Below, piece by piece: positions 28,177-36,823 of a stretch of DNA of 64,000 bases. Each line of letters starts with the position of its first letter. Position 1 is the first letter of the stretch. The stretch comes from Martinezella rhizogenes (lineage in GTDB: Bacteria > Pseudomonadota > Alphaproteobacteria > Rhizobiales > Rhizobiaceae). The translations under genes and the position numbers were made by a program. The DNA lies in the NCBI RefSeq assembly GCF_000799715.1, contig NZ_JUHG01000002.1, forward strand, positions 62,001 through 126,000. Direction: 5' to 3'. The notes under the pieces are model-generated. The model saw only the letters and a list, made by a program, of their open reading frames with translations, ran no database searches and was not told the DNA's origin.

Positions 28177-28582
28177 AATCACTGATGCGGAACTGGCCCA
28201 GGCAAAGCAACGCTGGGAGGCCGAACGCGCCGAGAGGCCCATTCCAGCCTCAGTGCGCTTCGATGATCAATCGGAACGCATCATTGTTGAATTTACAAAC
28301 GGGGCAGCTTTCATGTTCCCGGCCCGCTCTTTAGAAGGCCTGGAAGAAGCAAGTGCCGTGCAATTGGCTGAAGTCGAGCTCCTGGGCGAGACGGGGCTGC
28401 ATTGGGAGAGTCTGGACGCCGACTACACGATTGCCGGTCTCATGAGCGGAATCTTCGGCACAAAGGCATTCATGGAAGTCCAGCGCCGCGGCGGCCAATC
28501 CCGCTCGCCCGCGAAAATTGCGGCAAGTCGCGCAAACGGCGCCAAAGGCGGCCGTCCCAAGAAATCTGCGGAGCGCTCCTGA
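28169..28582 (+). CDS. DUF2442 domain-containing protein
   Basis: A 137-residue protein. The central part (VRFDDQSERIIVEFTNGAAFMFPARSLEGLEEA... then GLHWESLDADYTIAGLMSGIFG) is DUF2442. The C-terminal tail is basic (ANGAKGGRPKKS), compatible with nucleic-acid binding. It overlaps the DUF4160 gene by 8 bases, so the pair is translated together. If a toxin-antitoxin pair, this larger, basic-tailed member would be the DNA-binding partner (inference). Confidence 0.85.
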   Translation: MVEITDAELAQAKQRWEAERAERPIPASVRFDDQSERIIVEFTNGAAFMFPARSLEGLEEASAVQLAEVELLGETGLHWESLDADYTIAGLMSGIFGTKAFMEVQRRGGQSRSPAKIAASRANGAKGGRPKKSAERS

Positions 28583-28592
28583 TCGAGGCCTA

Positions 28593-30452
28593 TTACCGAG
28601 ACGGCGCATTCGCCTTCTTGGTATCAACCTCCGGTTCCTCGTCCGGTGCCGGCGGCGCGGTTGCGGCAATGACCTCCTCCTCGTGCGGCACCAGCGCCTG
28701 CAGATGCAGGACGCGCGGCGACATCGCCTGGAGATAGGCGTCGGAGCGGCCGATATAGATCACGGTCGCATCAGCAAATTCTGTCAGCAGCGCCGAGAAC
28801 TTGGCCTGAATATCCGGCTCCAGTCCTTCCATCACTTCGTCGAGGATGATCCATTTCGGCTTCGACAACAGCAGATGTGCAAAGGCGATGGCCTTTTGCT
28901 CGTCATTGTCCAGCAGTCGGTCCCAGCGCGCCTGCGTGTCGAGCCGGGCCTTCAGGCGGCCAAGGCCGACCTTGTCCATCGCGGCTTCGACGGCCGCATC
29001 ATCATAGGCATCCCGATCCTCGGGAAAGCAGATCGCTTCCCTGAGCGTGCCGCCCGGCACATAGGGCGTGTGCGGCATGAACAGCATGTCTTCCATCGGC
29101 GGCATGCTGATCGTGCCGGATCCGCAATTCCATTGATGCGCCAGCGACTGGAACAGCAGCCTGCGGTTCACGCCATGATCGCCATTGACCATGATATGCT
29201 CGCCGGTGACAATCGTGACCGAGCCCTCGCGGATGCGGAAGCCATTTTCCATGGCATCCTCGCTGGTCTTGGTGGAAATCTCCATGTCGGTCCACACCAT
29301 CGTGCCAGGAGGCGCCTGGTCGAAGGTGATGGTGTGCGGCATCGGCGTCGTATCATCCATTTCCATCAACGCCTGGCGGAAATCGGTGACGCGCATCAGC
29401 GTCGCGCGCCATTCGGCGATCGGCCCGAAATTGGCGACATACCAGCGCAAGGCCGTATTGACCTGATTGAAGGCGCCGACCGCGACCATCAGCTGGCCGA
29501 AGGTCAGCCCGCCGGAGAAATAGGCAGGTGCGGCCACCAGGATCGGGATGATCAGCACCAGCCAGCCATAACCGGCCGAAACCCAGGTGAGATTGGTATT
29601 GGCGATGGCAAGCTGGCGGATAACGGCAAGCACGGCGGAAATATCGAGATTGATCCGCCGGCGCTCATTCTCCTGACCGCCGGCAATGGTGATTGCCGGC
29701 ATATGTTCGTTGGCATGCATCAGCGCGAAGCGCAGCTCGGCTTCCTTGGAATAGCGGTCGGCATTCAGCCGCACCAGCCGGCGGCCGACGAACTGACTGA
29801 GAAACGACGCCGAACCAGCATAGATGATCGCCGCCCAGACCATGTAGCCGGGGATCGAGAAGCTCATGTCGTTATAATGGAAGACCATGCCGCTCGACAG
29901 CTCCCAGAGCACGCCGATAAAGCTCAGGAGCAGGATGGTCGCCTGCACCAGGCCGATCGCCAGGCCGGTCGTGCTCTCAGCGAGATTGCGGGCATCCTCG
30001 TGCAGTCGCTGGTCGGGATTGACGCCGATCAGGCCGGAGGAGGCAAGCCGAAGGGCGCGCTTGGCCTTCAGCCATTGATCGACGAGATCGCGCGCCAGGC
30101 CCTCGCGCATATAGAGCGCGGTCATCTGGTTGAACCAGGCCTGGATGACATTAAGGATCAGAAGCGAGCCGGCAATGATGCCGAAAACGCCGAGCTGGTG
30201 GAAGAATGCGCCGGTATCGCGCCGCGCCAGCGAATCATAGAAAGGCGCATTCCAGCTGTTGAGCAGGACCTGGACATAGGCCGTGACCAGAATGATCACG
30301 AACAACGCGACCGTGAGCGAAATGATCCTGATGCGGACCGCCGAACCCCAAAAGGCGGAAAACATCATCCGCAGCCGATAGAGAACACTGAAATCGTATC
30401 CGACCCGGTCGTTTCCCTGAATATTCGGCGCGGCTTGCGTTTCAACTGCCAT
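28593..30452 (-). CDS. BacA/SbmA-like ABC transporter with degenerate ATPase domain
   Basis: A 619-residue fusion; start 30452 follows AGGGAAG. Residues 1-400 hold about six membrane helices and the SbmA/BacA-family motif GVNPDQRLHEDARNLAE. The C-terminal 220 residues align in outline with an ABC ATPase, but key residues are gone: Walker A reads NGDHGVNRR, lacking the Lys-Ser/Thr pair; the signature LSxGEQ is replaced by LLDNDEQK; the switch His position reads IYIGRSD. Walker B (WIILDEVMEG) survives. Relatives export or import peptides and very-long-chain lipid-related substrates. ATP hydrolysis seems unlikely here. The downstream neighbour on the complementary strand is DUF2442. Confidence 0.85.
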   Translation of the reverse strand: MAVETQAAPNIQGNDRVGYDFSVLYRLRMMFSAFWGSAVRIRIISLTVALFVIILVTAYVQVLLNSWNAPFYDSLARRDTGAFFHQLGVFGIIAGSLLILNVIQAWFNQMTALYMREGLARDLVDQWLKAKRALRLASSGLIGVNPDQRLHEDARNLAESTTGLAIGLVQATILLLSFIGVLWELSSGMVFHYNDMSFSIPGYMVWAAIIYAGSASFLSQFVGRRLVRLNADRYSKEAELRFALMHANEHMPAITIAGGQENERRRINLDISAVLAVIRQLAIANTNLTWVSAGYGWLVLIIPILVAAPAYFSGGLTFGQLMVAVGAFNQVNTALRWYVANFGPIAEWRATLMRVTDFRQALMEMDDTTPMPHTITFDQAPPGTMVWTDMEISTKTSEDAMENGFRIREGSVTIVTGEHIMVNGDHGVNRRLLFQSLAHQWNCGSGTISMPPMEDMLFMPHTPYVPGGTLREAICFPEDRDAYDDAAVEAAMDKVGLGRLKARLDTQARWDRLLDNDEQKAIAFAHLLLSKPKWIILDEVMEGLEPDIQAKFSALLTEFADATVIYIGRSDAYLQAMSPRVLHLQALVPHEEEVIAATAPPAPDEEPEVDTKKANAPSR

Positions 30453-30619
30453 CAACACTTCCCTGCGACGCACGTATTGTCAGTTAACCATCACCTGCCC
30501 ACATGTCCATCCATGCAATTCATCAGGGCGATCACGTTCAATATATACACCGTCTCATGCCTTGAACCGAATAAGGCCAGGGATTAGCTTGCGCCTCAAA
30601 TATTGATGAAAGCCTTCCG

Positions 30620-31462
30620 ATGCAATTTCAGGGAACTGCGGACTATATTGCCGACAAGGATTTGATGGTGGCCGTCAATGCCGCGATCCGGCTGGAGCGT
30701 CCGCTTCTGGTCAAGGGCGAGCCGGGCACCGGCAAGACGGAACTGGCCCGCCAGGTGGCAACCGCCCTCGGTCTCGACCTCATTGAATGGAACATCAAAT
30801 CGACCACCAAGGCGCAGCAGGGCCTCTACGAATATGATGCCGTCTCGCGCCTGCGCGATAGCCAGCTGGGCGACGAGCGCGTCCATGACGTCCGCAATTA
30901 CATTCGGCAAGGCAAGCTCTGGCAGGCCTTTACGGCGCAGAAGAAATGCGTGCTGCTGATCGACGAGATCGACAAGGCCGATATCGAATTCCCGAACGAC
31001 CTGCTGCAGGAACTCGACCGCATGGAGTTCCACGTCTACGAAACGGGCGAAACCATCCGCGCCGCCATCAGGCCGATCGTCATCATCACCTCCAACAACG
31101 AAAAGGAGCTGCCGGATGCCTTCCTGCGCCGCTGCTTCTTCCATTACATCCGCTTTCCCGACGTCGAGACACTGACGCGCATCGTCGAAGTACATTATCC
31201 CGGCATCAAGCAAACGCTGGTGCGGGCGGCACTCACGCAATTCTTCGAGATCCGCGATGTGCCGGGCCTGAAAAAGAAGCCGTCCACCTCCGAGGCACTC
31301 GACTGGATCCGCCTCCTTGTCGCCGACGATGTCGACCCAGTGACCTTGCGCAGCGATGCAAAAACCGTCCTGCCGAAGTTGCACGGCGCGCTGTTGAAGA
31401 ACGAGCAGGATGTCCATCTCTTCGAACGCCTCGCCTTCATGGCGCGGGGTCAGGGGAAGTAG
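30620..31462 (+). CDS. MoxR-type AAA+ ATPase
   Basis: A 280-residue AAA+ protein: Walker A GEPGTGKTE, Walker B VLLIDEIDKAD, sensor 1 IITSNNEKELPDAF and an arginine finger in FLRRCFFHYI. The MoxR subfamily normally works with VWA-domain proteins in metal insertion or protein maturation. The expected VWA partner is encoded at 32842-34029, but metA and its riboswitch lie in between. Confidence 0.9.
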   Translation: MQFQGTADYIADKDLMVAVNAAIRLERPLLVKGEPGTGKTELARQVATALGLDLIEWNIKSTTKAQQGLYEYDAVSRLRDSQLGDERVHDVRNYIRQGKLWQAFTAQKKCVLLIDEIDKADIEFPNDLLQELDRMEFHVYETGETIRAAIRPIVIITSNNEKELPDAFLRRCFFHYIRFPDVETLTRIVEVHYPGIKQTLVRAALTQFFEIRDVPGLKKKPSTSEALDWIRLLVADDVDPVTLRSDAKTVLPKLHGALLKNEQDVHLFERLAFMARGQGK

Positions 31463-31793
31463 TACCACTGACCGCATTTTCCGCGAATGGAGTGATTGCA
31501 ACCACCCGTCCCCGCCCTTCGAGGCTCCGGCTTTCAGCCTCCGCACCTCAGGGTGAGGACTGATCTCCCCATCTCCGGCGGCGAAACTCTCTCCACCTCA
31601 CCCTGAGGTGCCTTGGGGTTTAAGCGTCAGCGCGAACACCAAGGCCTCGAAGGGCGAGGTGGCCTCCGGACAGGATTGCACACAAGCACTTCTTGATCAC
31701 CTGTAAGCTGCAACCGACATCTGACGATGGCAGCCAACCACCCTAGAGCTTCCCCATTGACCGACAGAGGCCGCGGGTTTATTGAATTTCCCT
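31463..31793. other. Intergenic region between moxR-type gene and SAM-II aptamer
   Basis: This 331-base stretch has no gene. Most of it is the long inverted repeat listed separately. The metA promoter should lie between about 31660 and 31790, but no convincing -35/-10 pair stands out. Confidence 0.4.
31513..31656. repeat. Long palindromic intergenic repeat
   Basis: Outer arms CGCCCTTCGAGGC (31513-31525) and GCCTCGAAGGGCG (31644-31656) are perfect, as are inner arms GCACCTCAGGGTGAGG (31543-31558) and CCTCACCCTGAGGTGC (31596-31611). It forms one large cruciform-like element of a type common between rhizobial genes. No second copy is in the window. Confidence 0.75.
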
Positions 31794-31848
31794 TGTGGTG
31801 ATTTGGCCGGCCGGCTTGCAGCCACGTTAAATAAGTCGCTAAAGGGCC
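31794..31848 (+). ncRNA. SAM-II riboswitch (metA motif)
   Basis: Conserved SAM-II features in order: P1 strand GTGG (31795-31798), TGATTTG, the GGCTTGCAGCCAC segment, GTTAAATAA and GTCGCTAAAGGG. The class binds S-adenosylmethionine and is typical upstream of metA in alphaproteobacteria. It is followed by a terminator hairpin and then metA, giving negative feedback on methionine synthesis. Confidence 0.92.
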
Positions 31849-31856
31849 GCGTGCGG

Positions 31857-31896
31857 ACCGGTAGCGATTCATGATCGCGGCCGGTTTTTGTTTTTT
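31857..31896 (+). terminator. Terminator hairpin downstream of SAM-II aptamer
   Basis: Stem ACCGG/CCGGT (31857-31861, 31881-31885) continues with GCGAT/ATCGC, then a run of T interrupted by one G. It lies between aptamer and metA, so ligand-dependent termination is plausible. No antiterminator pairing was worked out. Confidence 0.7.
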
Positions 31897-31911
31897 GGTC
31901 GAGTGGTAACG

Positions 31912-32838
31912 ATGCCCATCAAGATTCCCGACACGCTGCCCGCGTTCGAAGCCCTTCAAAACGAGGGTGTGCGGGTGATGACTGAGACGATGGCGATCCG
32001 TCAGGATATCCGTCCCCTGCAGATCGGGCTTCTCAACCTCATGCCGAACAAGATCAAGACCGAGGTGCAGATGGCGCGCCTGGTCGGCGCTTCGCCGCTG
32101 CAGGTCGAGTTCTCGCTGGTGCGCGTCGGCGGCCACAAGGCCAAGAACACCTCCGAGGAACATCTGCTCTCCTTCTACCAGACCTGGGAAGAGGTGAAGC
32201 ACCGTAAGTTCGATGGCTTCATCATTACCGGCGCGCCGATCGAGCTCCTGGAGTACGAAGAGGTCACCTACTGGGATGAGATGAAGCAGATCTTCGACTG
32301 GACGGCGACCAATGTCCATTCGACGCTGAACGTCTGCTGGGGCGCCATGGCGGCGGCCTACCACTTCCACAAGGTGCCGAAGTATACGCTGAAGGAGAAA
32401 GCCTTCGGCGTCTATCGCCACCAGAACCTGAAGCCGTCCTCGGTCTATCTCAACGGCTTCTCCGATGACTTCGCCGTGCCGGTATCACGCTGGACGGAAG
32501 TGCGCCGCGCCGACATCGAGAAGGTGCCGAACCTCGAGATCCTGATGGAGTCGAGCGAAATGGGCGTCTGTCTCGTGCATGAACGGGCCTGCAACCGGCT
32601 CTACATGTTCAATCATGTGGAGTATGATTCCACGTCGCTGGCGGACGAGTATTTCCGGGATGTGAATGCCGGCGTTCCGATCAAGATGCCGCATAATTAT
32701 TTCCCGCATAACGACCCGGAAATCGCGCCGCAGAACCGCTGGCGCAGCCATGCGCATCTGTTCTTCGGCAACTGGATCAACGAACTCTACCAGACCACGT
32801 CTTACGATCTGGAGGAGATCGGCAACGAGAGGTCCTGA
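31912..32838 (+). CDS. metA: Homoserine O-acyltransferase MetA
   Basis: A 308-residue enzyme of the MetA family (usual length about 305). Motifs: [41 protein letters not shown], the nucleophile Cys in NVCWGAMAA (about residue 143), and the His/Glu pair in FNHVEYD. It acylates homoserine at the first committed step of methionine synthesis; acetyl- versus succinyl-CoA specificity is not decided here. Start 31912 is chosen from length and alignment rather than the in-frame TTG at 31888, which sits in the terminator T-run. Regulated by the SAM-II riboswitch. Confidence 0.95.
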   Translation: MPIKIPDTLPAFEALQNEGVRVMTETMAIRQDIRPLQIGLLNLMPNKIKTEVQMARLVGASPLQVEFSLVRVGGHKAKNTSEEHLLSFYQTWEEVKHRKFDGFIITGAPIELLEYEEVTYWDEMKQIFDWTATNVHSTLNVCWGAMAAAYHFHKVPKYTLKEKAFGVYRHQNLKPSSVYLNGFSDDFAVPVSRWTEVRRADIEKVPNLEILMESSEMGVCLVHERACNRLYMFNHVEYDSTSLADEYFRDVNAGVPIKMPHNYFPHNDPEIAPQNRWRSHAHLFFGNWINELYQTTSYDLEEIGNERS

Positions 32839-32841
32839 CCC

Positions 32842-34029
32842 TTGTTCATTCCCTTCTTCCTGAAACTGAAGGAAGCGAAGGTTCCGGTAACGCTCCGGGA
32901 ATTCCTGTCGCTTCTGGAGGGAATGGAGGAAGGGATCGCCGACTATGACGTCGAAGCCTTTTACTATCTGGCCCGCACGACGCTGATCAAGGACGAGCGC
33001 TTCATCGACCGTTTCGACCAGGTCTTCGCCGATTATTTCCGTGGCGTCGAGGCGATCGGCGGCGGCCCGGAGACAGTCGAGGCGGCCACCATTCCCGAGG
33101 AATGGCTGCGCAGGCTCGCTGAGAAACATCTGACGGAAGAGGAAAGGAAGCTGGTCGAGGCGCTCGGCGGCTTCGAAAAACTGATGGAGACGCTACGCCA
33201 GCGCCTCGACGAACAGAAGGGCCGGCATCAGGGCGGCTCGAAATGGATCGGCACGGCGGGCACCTCGCCCTTTGGCGCGCATGGCTACAATCCCGAAGGC
33301 GTCCGCATCGGCCAGGAGACCTCCAATCACCGCAAAGCGGTGAAGGTCTGGGACCGGCGCGAGTTCCAAAATCTCGACGACGGCGTCGAGCTCGGCACCC
33401 GCAACATCAAGCTGGCGCTGAAACGGCTGCGCCGCTGGGTGCGCGAAGGCGCCGCCGACGAACTCGACCTCTCCGGCACGATCCGCTCCACCGCCGAACA
33501 CGGCTATCTCGACGTCCAGACACGGCCGGAGCGGCGCAACGCCGTCAAGCTACTGATGTTCTTCGATATTGGCGGCTCGATGGACGATCACATCCGCGTG
33601 GTCGAGGAACTCTTCTCCGCCGCCCGCGCCGAATTCCGCCACATGGAATATTTCTACTTCCACAATTGCCTCTATGAAGGTGTTTGGAAGGACAATCGCC
33701 GCCGGCGCGTCGACATCACCGCGACATCAGACCTGATCCGCACCTTCGGCCCCGACTACCGCATCGTCTTCGTCGGCGACGCCTCGATGAGCCCCTACGA
33801 AATCACTCAAGGCGGCGGCTCGGTCGAACACTGGAACAAGGAAGCCGGCGAGGTCTGGCTCAACCGCATGACCGGCCATTTCCGCAAATGCGTCTGGCTC
33901 AACCCCGTGCCCGAGGACTATTGGAGCCACACCACCTCGATCTCGATCGTCCGCCGCCTGTTTTCCGACCGGATGTATCCGCTGACGCTGGGTGGGCTGG
34001 AAAAGGCGACGCGGGAATTGTCGCGGTGA
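32842..34029 (+). CDS. VWA domain-containing protein (MoxR partner)
   Basis: A 395-residue protein beginning at TTG 32842, three bases after metA. The N-terminal 150 residues are helical (FLKLKEAKVPVTLREFLSLLEGM, a CoxE-like start). The von Willebrand A domain follows, with the MIDAS motif as DIGGSM near residue 247 (canonical DxSxS with Gly for the first Ser) and the later VGDASMSPYE. Such proteins act with MoxR ATPases as metal-dependent chaperones. Because of its position it should be co-transcribed with metA and so may come under SAM control (inference). Confidence 0.88.
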   Translation: MFIPFFLKLKEAKVPVTLREFLSLLEGMEEGIADYDVEAFYYLARTTLIKDERFIDRFDQVFADYFRGVEAIGGGPETVEAATIPEEWLRRLAEKHLTEEERKLVEALGGFEKLMETLRQRLDEQKGRHQGGSKWIGTAGTSPFGAHGYNPEGVRIGQETSNHRKAVKVWDRREFQNLDDGVELGTRNIKLALKRLRRWVREGAADELDLSGTIRSTAEHGYLDVQTRPERRNAVKLLMFFDIGGSMDDHIRVVEELFSAARAEFRHMEYFYFHNCLYEGVWKDNRRRRVDITATSDLIRTFGPDYRIVFVGDASMSPYEITQGGGSVEHWNKEAGEVWLNRMTGHFRKCVWLNPVPEDYWSHTTSISIVRRLFSDRMYPLTLGGLEKATRELSR

Positions 34030-34052
34030 TTGATATTTCCTGGCTTGGTGAG

Positions 34053-34236
34053 GGTCAGGCAGTTCCGCCGATGCCGCGTCCTTGTGCCTGGCCCCTCACC
34101 CTAGCCCTCTCCCCGCAAGCGGGACGAGGGGACGACGGCGCAAAACAATCAGCCTCACCACACGAACAGAAGCGGCGTTGGGCATTGTAGAGCCCCCTCT
34201 CCCCGCATAAGCGGGGAGAGGGCTGGGGTGAGGGGC
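34053..34236. repeat. Palindromic rhizobial intergenic repeat, copy 4
   Basis: Left end GGTCAGGC at 34053-34060; core arms TGGCCCCTCACCC (from 34089) and GGGGTGAGGGGCC (to 34236), with two inner hairpins. The right outer GCCTGACC end is not found, so this copy may be truncated. Confidence 0.75.
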
Positions 34237-34272
34237 CGCGCGCAGAGCTTGATCGACGAAAATGGGCAGGGC

Positions 34273-34830
34273 CTATGCGGCTGCCTTACGGTAGGCCGTG
34301 ACGACCAGCCAGATTGCCGAGAGCAGGAAGTAAAATGCGCCGAACCCGACATAAGGGGCGATGTCCAGAATCGTCGGCGCCACCGCACCAAGGGATCGAC
34401 TGATCATGAAACCACCGGCCAGCGCCGACTGGGCACCACTCAGGATCATCACCCATTGTGCGCCATAGAGACGCCAACGCCGTACCGCCGTGTACAGTTG
34501 CAGAAGACCCGAGAGGATTGCCCAAACCCCAAACACGGCCAGAACGGCATAGGTACTGTTGCTGACCGCCACGATCACGGCGAGCGCGGTTATCGTGCTG
34601 ACCACGACATTCAATGCCTGGGACGGGTTGGCTTGCAGACCGCCATTTACCTGCGCGTCAATCAGATTGGCGAGAGCATCCCATGCCGGGTAGATCACAA
34701 GCAGAAAGGCAATGGGACCAGATTGCCCGCCGAAGAGAATGGCGGCAGCTATCCAGGCGATAGAGAATATAGCGCGGACGAAATAATAGGATCGTAGCCA
34801 GCCGGACTGGATTGAAGATTGGCTTTGCAT
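34273..34830 (-). CDS. DUF308-like multi-pass membrane protein
   Basis: A 185-residue hydrophobic protein with about six membrane helices in paired blocks, typical of DUF308/HdeD-like proteins (AIFSIAWIAAAILFGG, ALAVIVAVSNSTYAVLAVFGVWAIL, FGAFYFLLSAIWLVV). Function unknown; HdeD relatives are linked to stress. It is divergent from a decayed TetR gene, and an operator-like site precedes it. Confidence 0.75.
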   Translation of the reverse strand: MQSQSSIQSGWLRSYYFVRAIFSIAWIAAAILFGGQSGPIAFLLVIYPAWDALANLIDAQVNGGLQANPSQALNVVVSTITALAVIVAVSNSTYAVLAVFGVWAILSGLLQLYTAVRRWRLYGAQWVMILSGAQSALAGGFMISRSLGAVAPTILDIAPYVGFGAFYFLLSAIWLVVTAYRKAAA

Positions 34831-34849
34831 CGGTAGACTCCAGTTGTAA

Positions 34850-34865
34850 TCTACCTATTAGTAGG
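34850..34865. promoter_or_regulatory. Candidate TetR operator upstream of DUF308 gene
   Basis: TCTAC-N6-GTAGG lies 19 bases before the DUF308 start and has the same arms (one mismatch) and spacing as the site at 35061-35076 next to the TetR gene. Confidence 0.5.
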
Positions 34866-34926
34866 GAGACACAATTTTTGCGTCAACCCGGCACTCGAAC
34901 ACGTCTTCGTGAGAAGCGGAAGCGCC

Positions 34927-35047
34927 GCAATTAGAGTCGGATGATTTTAGGTCGACTCGACCTAAAATCTGAATCCGCTCTACAATCAAATAAGTAGAGC
35001 ATGATGTCGTCCGAAAACCGCTTAACACTTTTCGGCATCATGCTCTA
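34927..35047. repeat. Double-hairpin intergenic repeat, copy B
   Basis: Almost identical to 6838-6957, with one extra base in the second loop. It lies between the two operator-like sites of the DUF308/TetR intergenic region and ends just before the TetR reading frame, so it probably inserted into that control region. Confidence 0.85.
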
Positions 35048-35060
35048 TCTTGACAAATTA

Positions 35061-35076
35061 CCTACCAGAAGGTAGG
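35061..35076. promoter_or_regulatory. Candidate TetR operator upstream of the TetR pseudogene
   Basis: CCTACC-AGAA-GGTAGG is a perfect 6-bp-arm inverted repeat, in the form YCTAC-N6-GTAGG shared with 34850-34865. It would lie inside the coding region if the TTG at 35050 were the start, which argues for a start further right. Confidence 0.55.
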
Positions 35077-35082
35077 CGGCGA

Positions 35083-35635
35083 CTGAAATCAATAACTTCC
35101 ACTTCGGATAAAATTTTCGACGCCGCGCAATCTCTCATCGTCGCGGGAGGCTACAACGGGTTCAGCTATGCCGACATCTCGGCTGCAATCGGCATCAGGA
35201 AGGCGAGCATCCACCATCATTTTCCGACGAAGGCCGAACTGGTCGCGGTGCTGGTGGATCGCTACAAGCAGCAGGCGGAAGCAGGTTTAGATTCTCTTCG
35301 TGCCCAGTCCGCAAGCCCTGCCGAACAATTGCAGTCCTACCTGAATTTCTGGCAGACATGCATTCGCGATGCCTCGCTGCCCTTCTGCGTCTGTGCGATG
35401 CTCGCTAGCGAGATGCAGATGCTGCCGCAAGAGGTTGCATCCCACGTCCGTGCCCATGCTGCAGGCCGGAGCGGAGCAAAATCTGTTCCGATTGGCCAGC
35501 CAGCCGGAACAGGAGGCCCAAATGCTGATGGCAGCGGTTCACGGCGCAATGCTCTCCGCAAGGGCTTTCGGCGATCCCGGACTGTTCACTACAATCGTTA
35601 CCACCCAGATCGCCCAGCCACTGACACCGCTCTAA
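35083..35635 (+). pseudogene. TetR family regulator, probably inactivated by frameshift
   Basis: The N-terminal half is a good TetR protein: SDKIFDAAQSLIVAGGYNGFSYADISAAIGIRKASIHHHFPTK, then MLASEMQMLPQEVASHVRAH. After about 35468 the frame (which runs on to 35667) turns into non-family sequence, while another frame continues the expected C-terminus (LQAGAEQNLFRLASQ ... MLMAAVHGAMLSARAFGD) to a stop at 35635. About a dozen family residues between the two halves are missing, so a small out-of-frame deletion is likely. No ATG precedes the HTH. CTG 35083 stands where relatives would start with MKS-like sequence; the TTG at 35050 is the only standard alternative. Confidence 0.7.
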
Positions 35636-35772
35636 GGGAGATGAGAGAAACCCGAACCAAGCCTTGATCGGCATTCCATCGCGCCTAAATTTCGCATTCG
35701 AACTGGTTGCGGATCGGCGCGAATGGGGGCAGGGTCTGGCCTCGAATTTATGATAGGGATGGATAAGTCGAT

Positions 35773-36798
35773 ATGACGGAAAACAGTTTGCAACGGGAAG
35801 TTTTCGGAACGACGCCAACCGGAGAAACGGTCTATCGCGTCAAGATCGTCGGCGGTGGCCTGACGGCGCATATCATCAGCTGGGGCGCCGTTATCCAGGA
35901 CCTGCGGCTCGAAGGCCATAGCCCCGCCCTGCTGCTCGGCTTCGACAATTTCGCCGACTATCCGGCCCACTCCTCCTATTTCGGCGCCACGCCCGGCCGC
36001 TGCGCCAACCGCATCGGCGCCGGCCGCTTCACGCTGGATGACAAGCAATACCAGCTCGAACTCAACGAGAAGGGCGTCACCCATCTGCACGGCGGCAAGG
36101 ACAACACCGCCAAGCGCAACTGGACGATCGTCGAGCACGCGGTCGACCGGGTCGTCTTGAAGATCGTCGATCCCGACGGCCGCGCCGGCTATCCCGGCAA
36201 TTGCACGATCCAGGCGACCTATCGGGTGCATGGCAACGGCGAATTCTCGATCACCTATGAATCGACCAGCGACCAGCCGACGCTCGCCAATGTCTGCCAG
36301 CACGCCTATTTCAACCTCGACGGCCGCGACGACGCGCTCGGCCACGACATCATGATCGCCGCCGATCACTATACCCCGACGGATGAGAAGCAGGTGCCGA
36401 CCGGCGAAGTGCGCTCCGTCGAAGGCACCGTCTTCGATTTCCGCGAAATGGCGTCGATGAAGCGCTTCGACGGCGCCGAACAGGCGCTCTACGACCATAA
36501 TTTCTGCCTGTCGCCTGAGCGTACCGCCAAGCGCTCCGTGGTGCTGGCGCGCAGCGTCAATTCCGGCGTCTCGCTGGAAGTGCGCACGACCGAGCCTGGC
36601 GTGCAGTTCTATGCCGGCTTCAAGCTCGACGTGCCCGTTCCCGGCCATGACGGCCAGAAGATCGGCCCCTTCGCCGGCTTCTGCCTTGAAACCCAGGTCT
36701 GGCCGGATGCCATCAACCACGAAGGCTTCCCGAATGCCGTCCTTCGCCCCGGCGAGGTGTTGCGGCAGGAAACCGACTATATCTTCACGAAGAGCTGA
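35773..36798 (+). CDS. Galactose mutarotase (aldose 1-epimerase)
   Basis: A 341-residue aldose epimerase. Motifs: YFGATPGRCANRIGAGRF with the substrate-binding Arg, the catalytic His in CQHAYFNLDG (near residue 177), a further binding region DHNFCLS, and the catalytic Glu in FCLETQVWPDAINHEGFPN (about 305). It interconverts sugar anomers in the cytoplasm; no signal peptide is seen. A strong terminator follows, separating it from the GntR operon. Confidence 0.93.
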   Translation: MTENSLQREVFGTTPTGETVYRVKIVGGGLTAHIISWGAVIQDLRLEGHSPALLLGFDNFADYPAHSSYFGATPGRCANRIGAGRFTLDDKQYQLELNEKGVTHLHGGKDNTAKRNWTIVEHAVDRVVLKIVDPDGRAGYPGNCTIQATYRVHGNGEFSITYESTSDQPTLANVCQHAYFNLDGRDDALGHDIMIAADHYTPTDEKQVPTGEVRSVEGTVFDFREMASMKRFDGAEQALYDHNFCLSPERTAKRSVVLARSVNSGVSLEVRTTEPGVQFYAGFKLDVPVPGHDGQKIGPFAGFCLETQVWPDAINHEGFPNAVLRPGEVLRQETDYIFTKS

Positions 36799-36823
36799 GC
36801 CGACAACGCTTGATCCCGTTGGC

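Noticed and set aside
28518..30587. 689-residue plus-strand open frame
   Set aside because: It lies antisense to the BacA-like ABC gene, is rich in Arg/His/Asp as expected of a shadow, and has no start context.
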